Shown: positions 1 through 6,912, counted from the first letter of the stretch. The stretch: DNA of 30,574 bases from Candidatus Aminicenantes bacterium UBA2190 (GCA_002335385.1 DCVK01000035.1:1-30574), one strand, 5' to 3'. Program-made: numbers and translations. Notes: a model not told the origin generated them from the letters alone.

Positions 1-24
1 GAATTCGTTGTTTCTGCTCTCCGA

Positions 25-152
25 ACTCGGTTCACGGTGGACGGTATACGGTGTACGGTCAAGAAGAAGTAAACCGGCGAAGCAATATGAATTTCGCAAC
101 TCTTCTCTTGCCGTCAACCGTCTACCGTGGACCGTACACCGAGTTTTTTTTT
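25..152. repeat. Inverted array of NNACGGT heptamers followed by a T-run
   Basis: The left arm (25-59) reads ACTCGGT, then TCACGGT, GGACGGT, ATACGGT and GTACGGT: five 7-bp units with a constant ACGGT core and a variable dinucleotide. The right arm (110-144) is the reverse complement type: GCCGTCA, ACCGTCT, ACCGTGG, ACCGTAC, ACCGAGT. The outermost units match exactly as an inverted pair (25-31 with 138-144). The arms are separated by about 50 bp containing CAAGAAGAAG and CTTCTCTTG, which can extend the stem. Nine Ts follow at 144-152, so the transcribed element could also act as a terminator just ahead of the next promoter. The 7-bp period breaks reading frame, so it is not coding. It resembles in style the short tandemly repeated repetitive (STRR) heptamers of cyanobacteria; homology is not claimed. 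Confidence 0.85.
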
Positions 153-154
153 GT

Positions 155-183
155 TTGACAGATCCAGACCCAGGCTCTACAAT
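155..183 (+). promoter_or_regulatory. Sigma-70-like promoter of the pseudouridine synthase gene
   Basis: A perfect -35 TTGACA (155-160), a 17-bp spacer and TACAAT (178-183). The expected transcription start is at about 190, which is an ATG in frame with the downstream gene. The mRNA would therefore be leaderless. The promoter also rules out the in-frame ATG at 127 as the start. Confidence 0.8.
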
Positions 184-189
184 CCCGCC

Positions 190-1101
190 ATGACAGGCTC
201 TGCTCCCGGCTATCGCAACATGGACCGCTTCTTTATCCGCCTCAAGGCCGGGGAGAGCATGATCCTGGCCGAAGCGCTCCAAAAGCACTTGCGGGTCGAT
301 CCTCAGGAGGCGGAGCAGCTGCTGCATCAGGGGTCGGTCTGGGACAATGACCGCAAAATCCGCCTGCGTGATGGAGGAATGACGATCAGCGGGCAGCTGT
401 TGCGAGTCGACCGGCCCAAATTTCCGATCCGCGAATACGTGCTAAGGCGCGAGGATATTCGCTTCGAGGACGAACAGCTGCTGATCGTCTACAAAAGGGG
501 AGGGGCGGCGGCCCAGCCCACCCCCTACAGCGACATCGACAACCTGCTGCACGGAGTGCAGAAGTATTATGACGGCCGGCGCCTGCGCTACCGGGCCGCC
601 CCGATCAACCGCCTGGACCTGCCGGCCCAGGGGCTGGTCGTCTTCGCCAAGAACAAGGGAACCGAGGTCGCGCTGCACCGGCTCTTCCAGGAGCGGCGCG
701 TGCGCAAGCGCTACCTGGCCGCCACCGCCCCATTTCCCGGCGTCCGGCCGTCGTACGTCATCCGCTCGGAGCTCGAATGGCAGGGGCAACGGCGGGACGC
801 GCTGACCTACGTGCGCTTCTGCCGGGAGAACAGCGGGCGCAGCTTTTTCCTGGTCTTGCCGCAGAGCGGGCGCACCCACCAGATCCGCCGCCATTTCCAG
901 GAACAGGTGGCGCCGTTGCTGGGGGACGTGCGCTACGGCGGCGCCGCCCCCGGGAGCGGCCTCTGGCTGCTCTGCTTCCAGTACGTCTTCCCCCATCCCG
1001 CGACCGGGGGCATGCTCTCCGTGCGCTACATCCCCCCCGCCTGGCGGCAAGCCATGGGGCTTGACGGAATTGCAACCCTCCAGGGAAAGGGTGAGGCATA
1101 A
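190..1101 (+). CDS. RluA-family pseudouridine synthase
   Basis: Predicted to isomerise uridine to pseudouridine in rRNA or tRNA, in the cytoplasm. The protein is about 303 aa. Residues ~25-75 look like an S4-type RNA-binding segment. The catalytic motif is at ~140-148 (NRLDLPAQG), with Asp143 as the expected catalytic residue; most family members have HRLD at this place. Further family signatures are SGRTHQIRRHF and LGDVRYGG. ATG 190 is chosen because a strong promoter ends 6 nt upstream. ATG 220 is the alternative, and neither has a Shine-Dalgarno sequence. The last seven codons and the stop lie inside the left arm of a large palindrome (1079-1280), so the natural C-terminus may have been replaced. 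Family assignment is firm; the RNA target site cannot be told. Confidence 0.88.
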   Translation: MTGSAPGYRNMDRFFIRLKAGESMILAEALQKHLRVDPQEAEQLLHQGSVWDNDRKIRLRDGGMTISGQLLRVDRPKFPIREYVLRREDIRFEDEQLLIVYKRGGAAAQPTPYSDIDNLLHGVQKYYDGRRLRYRAAPINRLDLPAQGLVVFAKNKGTEVALHRLFQERRVRKRYLAATAPFPGVRPSYVIRSELEWQGQRRDALTYVRFCRENSGRSFFLVLPQSGRTHQIRRHFQEQVAPLLGDVRYGGAAPGSGLWLLCFQYVFPHPATGGMLSVRYIPPAWRQAMGLDGIATLQGKGEA

Positions 1102-1280
1102 GCGAACGAAACGCAGGCGCAGGGAACCCATCCCGCAAGCCCGGCCGGGTCCCGTCTTGGGGGACAACATGACCACTGTTTGAGCACCGGCGCAGCCGGG
1201 GCGAGTTGGTCATGTTAGGGCGGGCGAGCGGTGATGGGTCTGCGCCGGAGTGGTGAGCGTTGCCTCGCGCTTTCCCTGGA
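1079..1280. repeat. About 200-bp imperfect palindromic element
   Basis: Outer arms 1079-1098 and 1261-1280 are inverted repeats matching at 18 of 20 positions. Inside, 1116-1132 (GGCGCAG, 3-nt bulge, ACCCATC) pairs with 1233-1246, and 1166-1175 (AACATGACCA) pairs with 1207-1216. The tip is CCGGC-GCA-GCCGG (1187-1199). The self-complementary CCCGGCCGGG lies at 1140-1149. The nested, roughly concentric pairing suggests one long hairpin or cruciform, either a MITE/REP-like element or a structured RNA. It holds no credible gene. The left arm overlaps the end of the upstream coding sequence. Nothing else in the gap 1102-1318 is recognisable. Confidence 0.75.
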
Positions 1281-1318
1281 AATGAACCGTCCGACGGAGA
1301 GAGGTCGTTGAATTATTG

Positions 1319-1347
1319 TTGACAAACATAAAAACAAATGTTAATAT
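1319..1347 (+). promoter_or_regulatory. Promoter of the ArsR-thioredoxin operon
   Basis: TTGACA (1319-1324), a 17-bp A-rich spacer and TAATAT (1342-1347). The predicted start of transcription coincides with the GTG start codon at 1354, implying a leaderless message. Confidence 0.78.
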
Positions 1348-1353
1348 GTTGAT

Positions 1354-1761
1354 GTGATAAGCGATGTCCGCATCCTGAAGGCCCTGGCCGACGAGAACCG
1401 CCTGCGCCTGCTGCTGTTACTGCAGGCCCGGGAGCTCTTCGTCTGCCAGCTCATGGCCGTTACCGGGTTGTCCCAGTCCCTGGTGTCGCGCAGCATGGCC
1501 CTGCTGGAGCGCGAAGGTCTGGCTGCGTCGCGCCGACAGGGCAAGCATGTATTCTATCGCCTCAGCGGGGCGCTGCCGCCCGTTGGGCTCGCCGTGATGA
1601 AAGCCCTGGCCGCAAGCCACCCTGGGGGAAAGCCGTTCGCCTCCGACCGCAAGAACCTGGAACTGTTCTGCCGCCGCTTCCAGAGGGGCCGTGCCTGCGA
1701 CATGGGAATGGTCCGCGACTTCATCGCCTTTCGCAACCAAAAAAATCAACAAGGAGCATGA
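1354..1761 (+). CDS. ArsR/SmtB-family transcriptional regulator
   Basis: A 135-aa winged-helix repressor-type protein. The N-terminus (ILKALADENRLRLLLLL) and the helix-turn-helix region (~35-65, with the stretch LSQSLVSRSMALLEREGL), followed by a wing containing GKHVFYRL, are typical of ArsR proteins that sense metals, arsenic or redox state. A Cys occurs in the ELFVCQL segment where metal-sensing members carry CVC, but only one Cys is present. Two more Cys lie near the C-terminus (LFCRRF and RACDMG). GTG 1354 is the only start that fits: the nearby ATGs at 1346 and 1352 run into a stop at once. It is followed by a thioredoxin gene after 2 nt, suggesting thiol or metal-stress control. The ligand is unknown. 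Confidence 0.85.
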   Translation: MISDVRILKALADENRLRLLLLLQARELFVCQLMAVTGLSQSLVSRSMALLEREGLAASRRQGKHVFYRLSGALPPVGLAVMKALAASHPGGKPFASDRKNLELFCRRFQRGRACDMGMVRDFIAFRNQKNQQGA

Positions 1762-1763
1762 AC

Positions 1764-2138
1764 ATGGAAAAACTGGACAAGCAAGCTTTCATCGAGAAGG
1801 TATTCGACTACGAGAACGAGAAGGAATGGAAATATCGCGGCACGCTGCCGGCCATCATCGACTTCTATGCCGACTGGTGCGGACCGTGCAAGATGGTGAC
1901 CCCGATCCTGGAGAAGATCTCCGCCGATTATGACGGCCAGCTGGCCGTTTACAAGGTCGACACCGACAAGGAGCAGGAGCTGGCCGGCGCCTTCGGCATC
2001 CAGAGCATCCCCAGCCTGCTGTTCATCCCCGTTGCCGGCCAGCCGCAGATGGCCCGCGGCGCCATGGACCGCAAGGGCTTCGACAAGGCCATTGCCGATA
2101 TCCTGGGAGTCAAGAAGGAAGAACCGAAGACTACGTGA
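1764..2138 (+). CDS. Thioredoxin
   Basis: A 124-aa single-domain thioredoxin without a signal peptide. The redox-active motif WCGPC is at residues 38-42, preceded by IIDFYADWC, and the cis-Pro loop is SIPSLLF. It should reduce disulfides in cytoplasmic proteins. ATG 1764 is preferred over ATG 1758 because AAGGAG (1751-1756) sits 7 nt upstream of it and only 1 nt from the other. It follows the ArsR-type regulator by 2 nt and is clearly in one operon with it. The TGA stop lies inside the first GTGACGC unit of a heptamer repeat array, so the tail (KKEEPKTT) was probably cut short or set by the repeat's arrival. Confidence 0.92.
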   Translation: MEKLDKQAFIEKVFDYENEKEWKYRGTLPAIIDFYADWCGPCKMVTPILEKISADYDGQLAVYKVDTDKEQELAGAFGIQSIPSLLFIPVAGQPQMARGAMDRKGFDKAIADILGVKKEEPKTT

Positions 2139-2389
2139 CGCGTAACGCGTAACGCGTGACATGTAACCACAGGAATCAATCTTTATAAATGGGCATTGAA
2201 TAAAAGAACAAAGCGACGCCACTACCAAGTGAATTAATGCGGTGAACTTGATCGGGATTGCCCCTCGGCGCTTGCTTGTCATGCGTTGCATGGGTTCGCC
2301 AGTATACTCAGACCAGCGAAAACAAAGATGGATGTGATCAGGATTACCTCAAGGTTCTTTCGCGTCACGCGTCACGCGTCACGCGTTAC
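2135..2389. repeat. Inverted pair of GTRACGC heptamer arrays
   Basis: The left array (2135-2169) has five units: GTGACGC, GTAACGC, GTAACGC, GTGACAT and GTAACCA. The right array (2362-2389) has four units of the opposite orientation: three GCGTCAC and one GCGTTAC. The two arms can pair over about four units, enclosing 192 bp of AT-richer sequence (2170-2361) in which I see no gene, RNA or transposase. The left arm supplies the thioredoxin stop codon. The right arm ends just upstream of the helicase promoter. Unit length and inverted layout match the element at 25-144, but the unit sequence differs. Confidence 0.85.
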
Positions 2390-2402
2390 GATAGTTCGTT
2401 AT

Positions 2403-2431
2403 TTTACTATTCCGGCTTTTTATGCTAATTT
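2403..2431 (+). promoter_or_regulatory. Probable promoter of the helicase gene
   Basis: TTTACT (2403-2408), 17 bp and TAATTT (2426-2431), with the ATG of the helicase exactly 6 nt further on. It is weaker than the other promoters here. TATGCT (2421-2426) is an alternative -10 but has no well-spaced -35. The spacing again implies a leaderless mRNA. Confidence 0.45.
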
Positions 2432-2437
2432 CCAGCT

Positions 2438-4798
2438 ATGGACGATGGCAAGAATATCCGGGTCGAGCAGGCGCTGCAGGACCTCTTCCAGCTGCGCAAC
2501 GACATCGAGACCGAGCTGCGCCTGATCAAGCTCGACGCCTTCAGCGGCGAGTTCGTCGATTTTCCCGGCCGCCTGGCGCCGGAGATCGTCGCCATCTATA
2601 AAAAGCGCGGCATCGAGCGCCTCTTTTCCCACCAGGCCGCGGCGCTGGAGAACGTACTGGCGGGCCGCCATACGGTGGTGGCCACGCCGACCGCCTCGGG
2701 CAAGACGCTGATCTACAACGCCGCCGCGCTGGACGCCCTGCAGCGCGACCCGCAGGCCAAGTCGCTCTATCTCTTCCCGACCAAGGCCCTCTCCCAGGAC
2801 CAGCTGGCCGAGTTGTTCGACATGAACAAGGCGCTGGGGGAGAGGCTGGGGCTTTATACCTACGACGGCGACACGCCGGCCAGCATGCGCCAGGCCATCC
2901 GCAAGCAGGCGCAGATCGTGATCACCAACCCCTACATGCTCCATTCCGGCATCCTGCCGCATCATACCAAGTGGGCCGGGCTGTTCGAGAACCTGAAGTA
3001 CGTGGTCATCGACGAGCTGCACTACTACACCGGCGTCTTCGGCTCGCACGTGGCCAATGTCATGCGCCGCCTGAAGCGCGTCTGCGCCTTCTACGGCACG
3101 AAACCGGTCTTCATCATGAGCTCGGCCACCATCGCCAACCCGGCCGAGCTGGCCGGAAAGCTGATCGAGGAGGAGGTGGCGCTGGTCGACCGCAACGGCG
3201 CGCCGCGCGGCGCCAAATTCCTGGTCTTCTTCAACCCGCCGGTGGTCAACCGCCAGCTGGGCATCCGCCGCTCCTACGTCGCGATGACGCGCGAGATCGC
3301 CGGCATCCTGCTCCGGCACGGCCTGCAGGTGATCACCTTCGCCAACTCGCGGCTGATCACCGAGATCCTGGTCAAGTACCTGAAGAACGACTTCGAGAAG
3401 ACCGTGCAGGACCGCGACACGGTGCGCGGCTACCGCGGCGGCTACCTGCCCAAGCTGCGGCGCGAGATCGAGAAGGGGCTGCGCGACGGCAAGATCCGCG
3501 CCGTGGTCGCCACCAACGCTTTGGAGCTGGGCATCGACATCGGCTCGCTCGACGCCGCCGTGCTGGCCTCCTACCCGGGGTCGATCTCCTCGACCTGGCA
3601 GCGCCTCGGACGCGCCGGCCGCCGCGGCAGCCCGTCGCTGGGCGTGCTGGTCGCCTCCTCGATGCCCATCGACCAGTACATTGTCAGCCATCCCGAGTAT
3701 TTCTCCGGCCAGTCGCCCGAGGTGGGGCGCATCAACGCCGACAACCTGACCCTGCTCGTCGACCACGTCAAGTGCGCCGCCTTCGAGCTGCCGTTCGCCA
3801 AGGGCGACCGCTTCGGCGGCGAGGACCTGGGGGAGATCCTCTCCTACCTGGCCGAGCACCAGGTGCTGCTGGCCAAGGACGGCAAGTGGTTCTGGACCGA
3901 GGAGGGCTACCCGGCCGACGCCGTCAGCCTGAACCGCGTCACCTCCGACAACTTCGTCGTGGTCGACCGCAGCGACGGCGAGCGGGTGATCGCCGAGGTC
4001 GGTTTCAGCGACGCGCTGGAGACGCTCCATCCCAAGGCCATCTACATCCTGGAAGGGGAGCAGTTCGTGGTCGAGGAACTGGACTACGAGAACCGCAAGG
4101 CGTTCCTGACCCGCTCCAACGCCGACTACTACACCGATTCCATCACCAACACCAAGATCAAGGTGCTGGACGTGTTCGATGAAACGCGCAAAAAAAACCT
4201 GAACTTTTCTTACGGTGACGTCCACGTCTTTTCCCAGGTGGTGGGCTTCAAGAAGCTGAAGTTCTTCACCATGGAGAATGTCGGCGCCGGAGAGCTGCAG
4301 CTGCCGCAGCAGGAGATGCACACCACCGGCTTCTGGCTGACGGTGAAGAACGAGGTGCTGCAGAGCCTCGACTTCGCCAACGAGGAGAAGCTCGAGGCCG
4401 TCTCCGGCATCGCCTACCTGGTGAAGCAGATCAGCCCGGTCATCCTTTTGTGCGACACCCGCGACCTGGGCGTGGCCATCGAGGATAACCTGACCAAGGA
4501 GCCGCTGCACCCGGGAGCGCTCAAAAGCATGAACCGCGCCCAGGCGGACATGGCCTGCGCCGACCGCTTTGAGCCCAACATCTTCATTTTCGACAGGTAC
4601 CCGGGCGGCGTCGGTTTTTCCGAGACCCTGTACGAGAAGGGGGGCCTGCTGCTGGAAAAGGCGCTGGAGATCATCGAGGCCTGTCCCTGCCCGGGCGGCT
4701 GCCCCTCCTGCGTCGGCCCGGCCATCCGCGCCGGCGGCAATCCCAAGGCCGCGGCGCGCTTCATCCTCAAGCTGCTCCTGGAGCGGCTGGACAACTGA
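2438..4798 (+). CDS. DEAD/DEAH-box helicase with DUF1998 domain (MrfA/YprA-like)
   Basis: A 786-aa superfamily 2 DNA helicase. Walker A is at 83-90 (TPTASGKT) and the Walker B/DEAH-type box DELH at 192-195. Motif III SSAT follows, and the motif VI region contains QRLGRAGRRG. The C-terminal DUF1998 region ends in a four-cysteine cluster (Cys749, 751, 755, 758) of the zinc-binding kind found in MrfA. Bacillus subtilis MrfA (YprA) repairs mitomycin C adducts together with the exonuclease MrfB. No MrfB-like gene is present here. A role in processing DNA adducts or crosslinks is inferred from the family. ATG 2438 has no Shine-Dalgarno sequence, consistent with a leaderless message. It appears to be a single-gene unit. 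Confidence 0.88.
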   Translation: MDDGKNIRVEQALQDLFQLRNDIETELRLIKLDAFSGEFVDFPGRLAPEIVAIYKKRGIERLFSHQAAALENVLAGRHTVVATPTASGKTLIYNAAALDALQRDPQAKSLYLFPTKALSQDQLAELFDMNKALGERLGLYTYDGDTPASMRQAIRKQAQIVITNPYMLHSGILPHHTKWAGLFENLKYVVIDELHYYTGVFGSHVANVMRRLKRVCAFYGTKPVFIMSSATIANPAELAGKLIEEEVALVDRNGAPRGAKFLVFFNPPVVNRQLGIRRSYVAMTREIAGILLRHGLQVITFANSRLITEILVKYLKNDFEKTVQDRDTVRGYRGGYLPKLRREIEKGLRDGKIRAVVATNALELGIDIGSLDAAVLASYPGSISSTWQRLGRAGRRGSPSLGVLVASSMPIDQYIVSHPEYFSGQSPEVGRINADNLTLLVDHVKCAAFELPFAKGDRFGGEDLGEILSYLAEHQVLLAKDGKWFWTEEGYPADAVSLNRVTSDNFVVVDRSDGERVIAEVGFSDALETLHPKAIYILEGEQFVVEELDYENRKAFLTRSNADYYTDSITNTKIKVLDVFDETRKKNLNFSYGDVHVFSQVVGFKKLKFFTMENVGAGELQLPQQEMHTTGFWLTVKNEVLQSLDFANEEKLEAVSGIAYLVKQISPVILLCDTRDLGVAIEDNLTKEPLHPGALKSMNRAQADMACADRFEPNIFIFDRYPGGVGFSETLYEKGGLLLEKALEIIEACPCPGGCPSCVGPAIRAGGNPKAAARFILKLLLERLDN

Positions 4799-4808
4799 GT
4801 GCCGTGCA

Positions 4809-4837
4809 TTGACTTTGACTTTGCCATTCAATATAGT
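4809..4837 (+). promoter_or_regulatory. Promoter of the small outer-membrane protein gene
   Basis: TTGACT (4809-4814), 17 bp and TATAGT (4832-4837). A second TTGACT at 4815-4820 is badly spaced for this -10. Unlike several neighbours, this transcript would carry a leader of about 19 nt with AAGGAGG ahead of the ATG. Confidence 0.65.
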
Positions 4838-4862
4838 TTTTCCAGATAATCAAGGAGGAAAA

Positions 4863-5330
4863 ATGAAAAAAGCACTCATTGTTTTCTGCGGGCTGCTGCT
4901 GGTCTCGGGCTTGTACGCTTTTGAAAAACAGACGACCTTCGGCGTCAACTTCGGCATCATGGACACCGATCAGTTCAAGTTCAATCCCCTGCGGTGGACG
5001 GCCGGGGCCGAGATCGATCTCCAACTCGGCCAGTACCTGATGCTCAGTCCCGAGGTGACGCTGGTGGGCAACGGCTTCAAGTTCAAGGAATTCCTCCTCT
5101 TCCCGGGAGCGGTCCTGAATTTCACCCCCAGCAACTTTTTTATCGGCGGCGGCCTGGTCAAGGGCATCTACCTGGGCAGCGGCCAGACATTCGTTGACGA
5201 CGACTTTTCCCTGAAGCTGAACGCCGGGCTGTTCACCAGGAATCTCAAGCTGACCGCCTACGTCATCACCCCCTTCGACAGTTTGTTCGACGGCATGCTG
5301 GTGGGCGCGTCGCTGGGATTCCGCTTCTAG
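4863..5330 (+). CDS. Small porin-like outer-membrane beta-barrel protein, hypothetical
   Basis: A 155-aa protein with a clean Sec signal peptide (MKKALIVFCGLLLVSGLYAF, cleavage near residue 20). Alternating hydrophobic and polar stretches such as LMLSPEVTLVGNGF and LKLNAGLFTRNLKLTAYVI look like amphipathic beta strands. The chain ends in GFRF, a C-terminal aromatic typical of proteins inserted by the BAM complex. AAGGAGG lies 4-10 nt before ATG 4863. The size suits an eight-stranded barrel of the OmpA/OmpW type, but I do not recognise the family. It is convergent with the next gene. A weak hairpin (CCGCC-ATCCC-GGCGG, 5383-5397) lies between them. Confidence 0.75.
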   Translation: MKKALIVFCGLLLVSGLYAFEKQTTFGVNFGIMDTDQFKFNPLRWTAGAEIDLQLGQYLMLSPEVTLVGNGFKFKEFLLFPGAVLNFTPSNFFIGGGLVKGIYLGSGQTFVDDDFSLKLNAGLFTRNLKLTAYVITPFDSLFDGMLVGASLGFRF

Positions 5331-5417
5331 ACCCTGCGGGTTCATCCAGGACGCGGCGCGATCGTTCGTTTCGACATTACGGCCGCCATCCCGGCGGTTG
5401 AGGCCGCGGGGGAGCGG

Positions 5418-6176
5418 TCAGAGATCAAACCCCAGCCCGGCGGACAGGAAGGTCCCCTGCGACAGGCTGGCGTCGATGACCAGCCGGATCGCCGCCCCAA
5501 GCCGGTAGTGCAGCGCGGCGCCCAGGGCGGGGGCCAGGCTCCAGGCCGGGATGCCGCTGTTCTCCTCCCGGAGTTCGTCCAGGGTCATATCCCGGCATTG
5601 GTCCAGCTCGGCATCGCCCAGAAACGAGCGGATGCGGGCGTTCAGCGGCAGGTGCAGATCGCCGCTGAAGCGCAGCAGCGCCAGCCCCAGCGAGGCATAT
5701 GCCGTCGTGCGGCCGCGCTGGAAGGCCCGCCAGCGCCCCTGCGCCGCCAGCATGAATGTCCGCAGCCGGATGCGGCCCTCGCCGCGGGTGGTGATGGTGG
5801 CGACGGGTATCCCCTGGTAGAAAATTTCCTGGTCGTCGCGCAGGGTGAACGGCAGGTCGAAGCGGAGATAACTGGCCGCCAGTCCCACGGCGAAGCGCTT
5901 CGCGGCCACATGGCGCCAGACGGCGGCGCTGAAAAAGATCCCGCCCGAGCGCATGGCCACCCGGGGGGAATAGCTGACGACGGTGAAGTTTTCGAGCAGG
6001 GGAGCGAGCAGTTCACCCGCCTCATCGCCAACGACTTTCCCGGCCAGGCGCTCCACCGGCGAGGTGAACGGCTGCAGCGTCCAGGGGCCGAGGGAAAGCT
6101 GCCATTCCCAGCCGGCAGCGCCCAGGGGCAGGCCGGGCAGCAGCAGCAGAAAAAGAAGAATACCTTTTGTTTTCAT
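5418..6176 (-). CDS. Hypothetical exported protein, probable outer-membrane barrel
   Basis: A 252-aa protein from ATG 6176. The N-terminus (MKTKGILLFLLLLPGLPLGA) is a signal peptide with likely cleavage after GAA. The mature part is rich in alternating strand-like segments and the chain ends in AGLGFDL, which suggests an outer-membrane barrel though the last residue is Leu, not Phe. Upstream in-frame starts (6266, 6188) are rejected because the signal peptide begins at 6176 and a TATAAT lies at 6192-6187. I do not recognise the family. The gene is divergent from the TetR gene and shares its regulatory region, so the TetR protein may control both. Confidence 0.65.
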   Translation of the reverse strand: MKTKGILLFLLLLPGLPLGAAGWEWQLSLGPWTLQPFTSPVERLAGKVVGDEAGELLAPLLENFTVVSYSPRVAMRSGGIFFSAAVWRHVAAKRFAVGLAASYLRFDLPFTLRDDQEIFYQGIPVATITTRGEGRIRLRTFMLAAQGRWRAFQRGRTTAYASLGLALLRFSGDLHLPLNARIRSFLGDAELDQCRDMTLDELREENSGIPAWSLAPALGAALHYRLGAAIRLVIDASLSQGTFLSAGLGFDL

Positions 6177-6186
6177 CGGCGCCCGC

Positions 6187-6192
6187 ATTATA
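6187..6192 (-). promoter_or_regulatory. -10 box for the minus-strand exported protein gene
   Basis: A perfect TATAAT on the minus strand, 10 nt upstream of ATG 6176. No convincing -35 is visible at 16-18 bp, so the promoter may need an activator or another factor. The message would have a leader of only a few nt. Confidence 0.45.
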
Positions 6193-6231
6193 GCAAAAAT
6201 AGCGACCTCTAGAGAAAAGAGGGAAAGAATG

Positions 6232-6260
6232 TTGACAGGGTTATGATTCGATGTTATATT
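6232..6260 (+). promoter_or_regulatory. Promoter of the TetR-efflux operon
   Basis: TTGACA (6232-6237), a 17-bp spacer and TATATT (6255-6260). Transcription should begin near 6267, inside the operator palindromes. Repressor binding there would block the promoter directly. Confidence 0.75.
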
Positions 6261-6288
6261 AACCATATGGTTAAACCAATCGGTTGGT
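6259..6288. promoter_or_regulatory. Tandem palindromic operators, probable TetR autoregulation site
   Basis: TTAACCATATGGTTAA (6259-6274) is a perfect 16-bp palindrome overlapping the end of the -10 box. ACCAATCGGTTGGT (6275-6288) is a second palindrome with 6 of 7 pairs matched. Palindromes built on ACC/GGT half-sites are typical for TetR-family repressors. Both lie between the -10 box and the TetR start codon. Confidence 0.7.
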
Positions 6289-6291
6289 CAA

Positions 6292-6912
6292 ATGGCTGAA
6301 AAAATTGTTTCCAGCAGGGATGCCATACTGGCCGCGGCTCTCCGCGAGTTCGCCGCCCGCGGCTTTGCCGGGGCGCGGGTGGAGACCATCGCCCGCGCGG
6401 CGGGGATCAACAAAGCCATGCTGTTCTATTATTTCTCCTCCAAGGAGGGCCTTTACCAGGCCGTCCTGCAGGAGGTGATGGCTGAATTTTTCAAAAAGGT
6501 CCAGGGCTTGATCACGCCGCCCTTGACCCCCGGCGAATTCCTGGAGCGGTTTCCCAAGCTGTACATCGAGCTCTGCGCCAGCAACCCAGACTTCGTCCGC
6601 CTGGTGGGCTTCGACCTGATCCAGAACCCGGACAATATCTGCTCCGTCATGGCCGGCATCATCACGCGCATGAGCGAGTTCAAGCCCCACCCGCTCTTTG
6701 AAGTGATCCGCCGCTGGCACGCCCAGGGGCAGATCTCCGAGGCCGACCCGGTTCAATTCATGATGAACGTCGTCGCCCTTTCGATTTTCTCGTTCATCGG
6801 CCGGCCCATGGTGGAGGCCATTTCCGGCATGCGCGTGGCCGACGACGGGGATTTTTACGCCCGGCGCGTCACCAGCGTGGTCAACGTTCTCAAGCGGGGG
6901 ATGCTCAAATGA
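6292..6912 (+). CDS. TetR/AcrR-family transcriptional repressor
   Basis: A 206-aa regulator. The N-terminal TetR helix-turn-helix (residues ~8-55) shows the usual pattern: ILAAALREFAARGFAGARV, then IARAAGINKAMLFYYFSSKE. The C-terminal half is a helical ligand pocket of unknown specificity. No Shine-Dalgarno precedes ATG 6292. It is the first gene of a seven-gene efflux operon and its stop overlaps the next start by ATGA. In E. coli the similar arrangement is cecR (ybiH) followed by ybhGFSR. By analogy it represses its own operon until a substrate of the pump binds. Confidence 0.9.
   Translation: MAEKIVSSRDAILAAALREFAARGFAGARVETIARAAGINKAMLFYYFSSKEGLYQAVLQEVMAEFFKKVQGLITPPLTPGEFLERFPKLYIELCASNPDFVRLVGFDLIQNPDNICSVMAGIITRMSEFKPHPLFEVIRRWHAQGQISEADPVQFMMNVVALSIFSFIGRPMVEAISGMRVADDGDFYARRVTSVVNVLKRGMLK

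Noticed and set aside
8..193. Short plus-strand frame at the left edge
   Set aside because: It runs through both heptamer arms, which shift frame every unit, and across the promoter; not coding.
2286..2525. Plus-strand frame with Arg/Val/Thr-rich N-terminus
   Set aside because: It translates the right heptamer arm and then overlaps the helicase gene in another frame.
2420..4831. Long open frame (about 800 codons) on the minus strand opposite the helicase gene
   Set aside because: It mirrors a high-GC gene with clear helicase motifs on the plus strand. The translated product is Ala/Gly/Val/Gln-rich with no recognisable domain; it is a codon-bias shadow.
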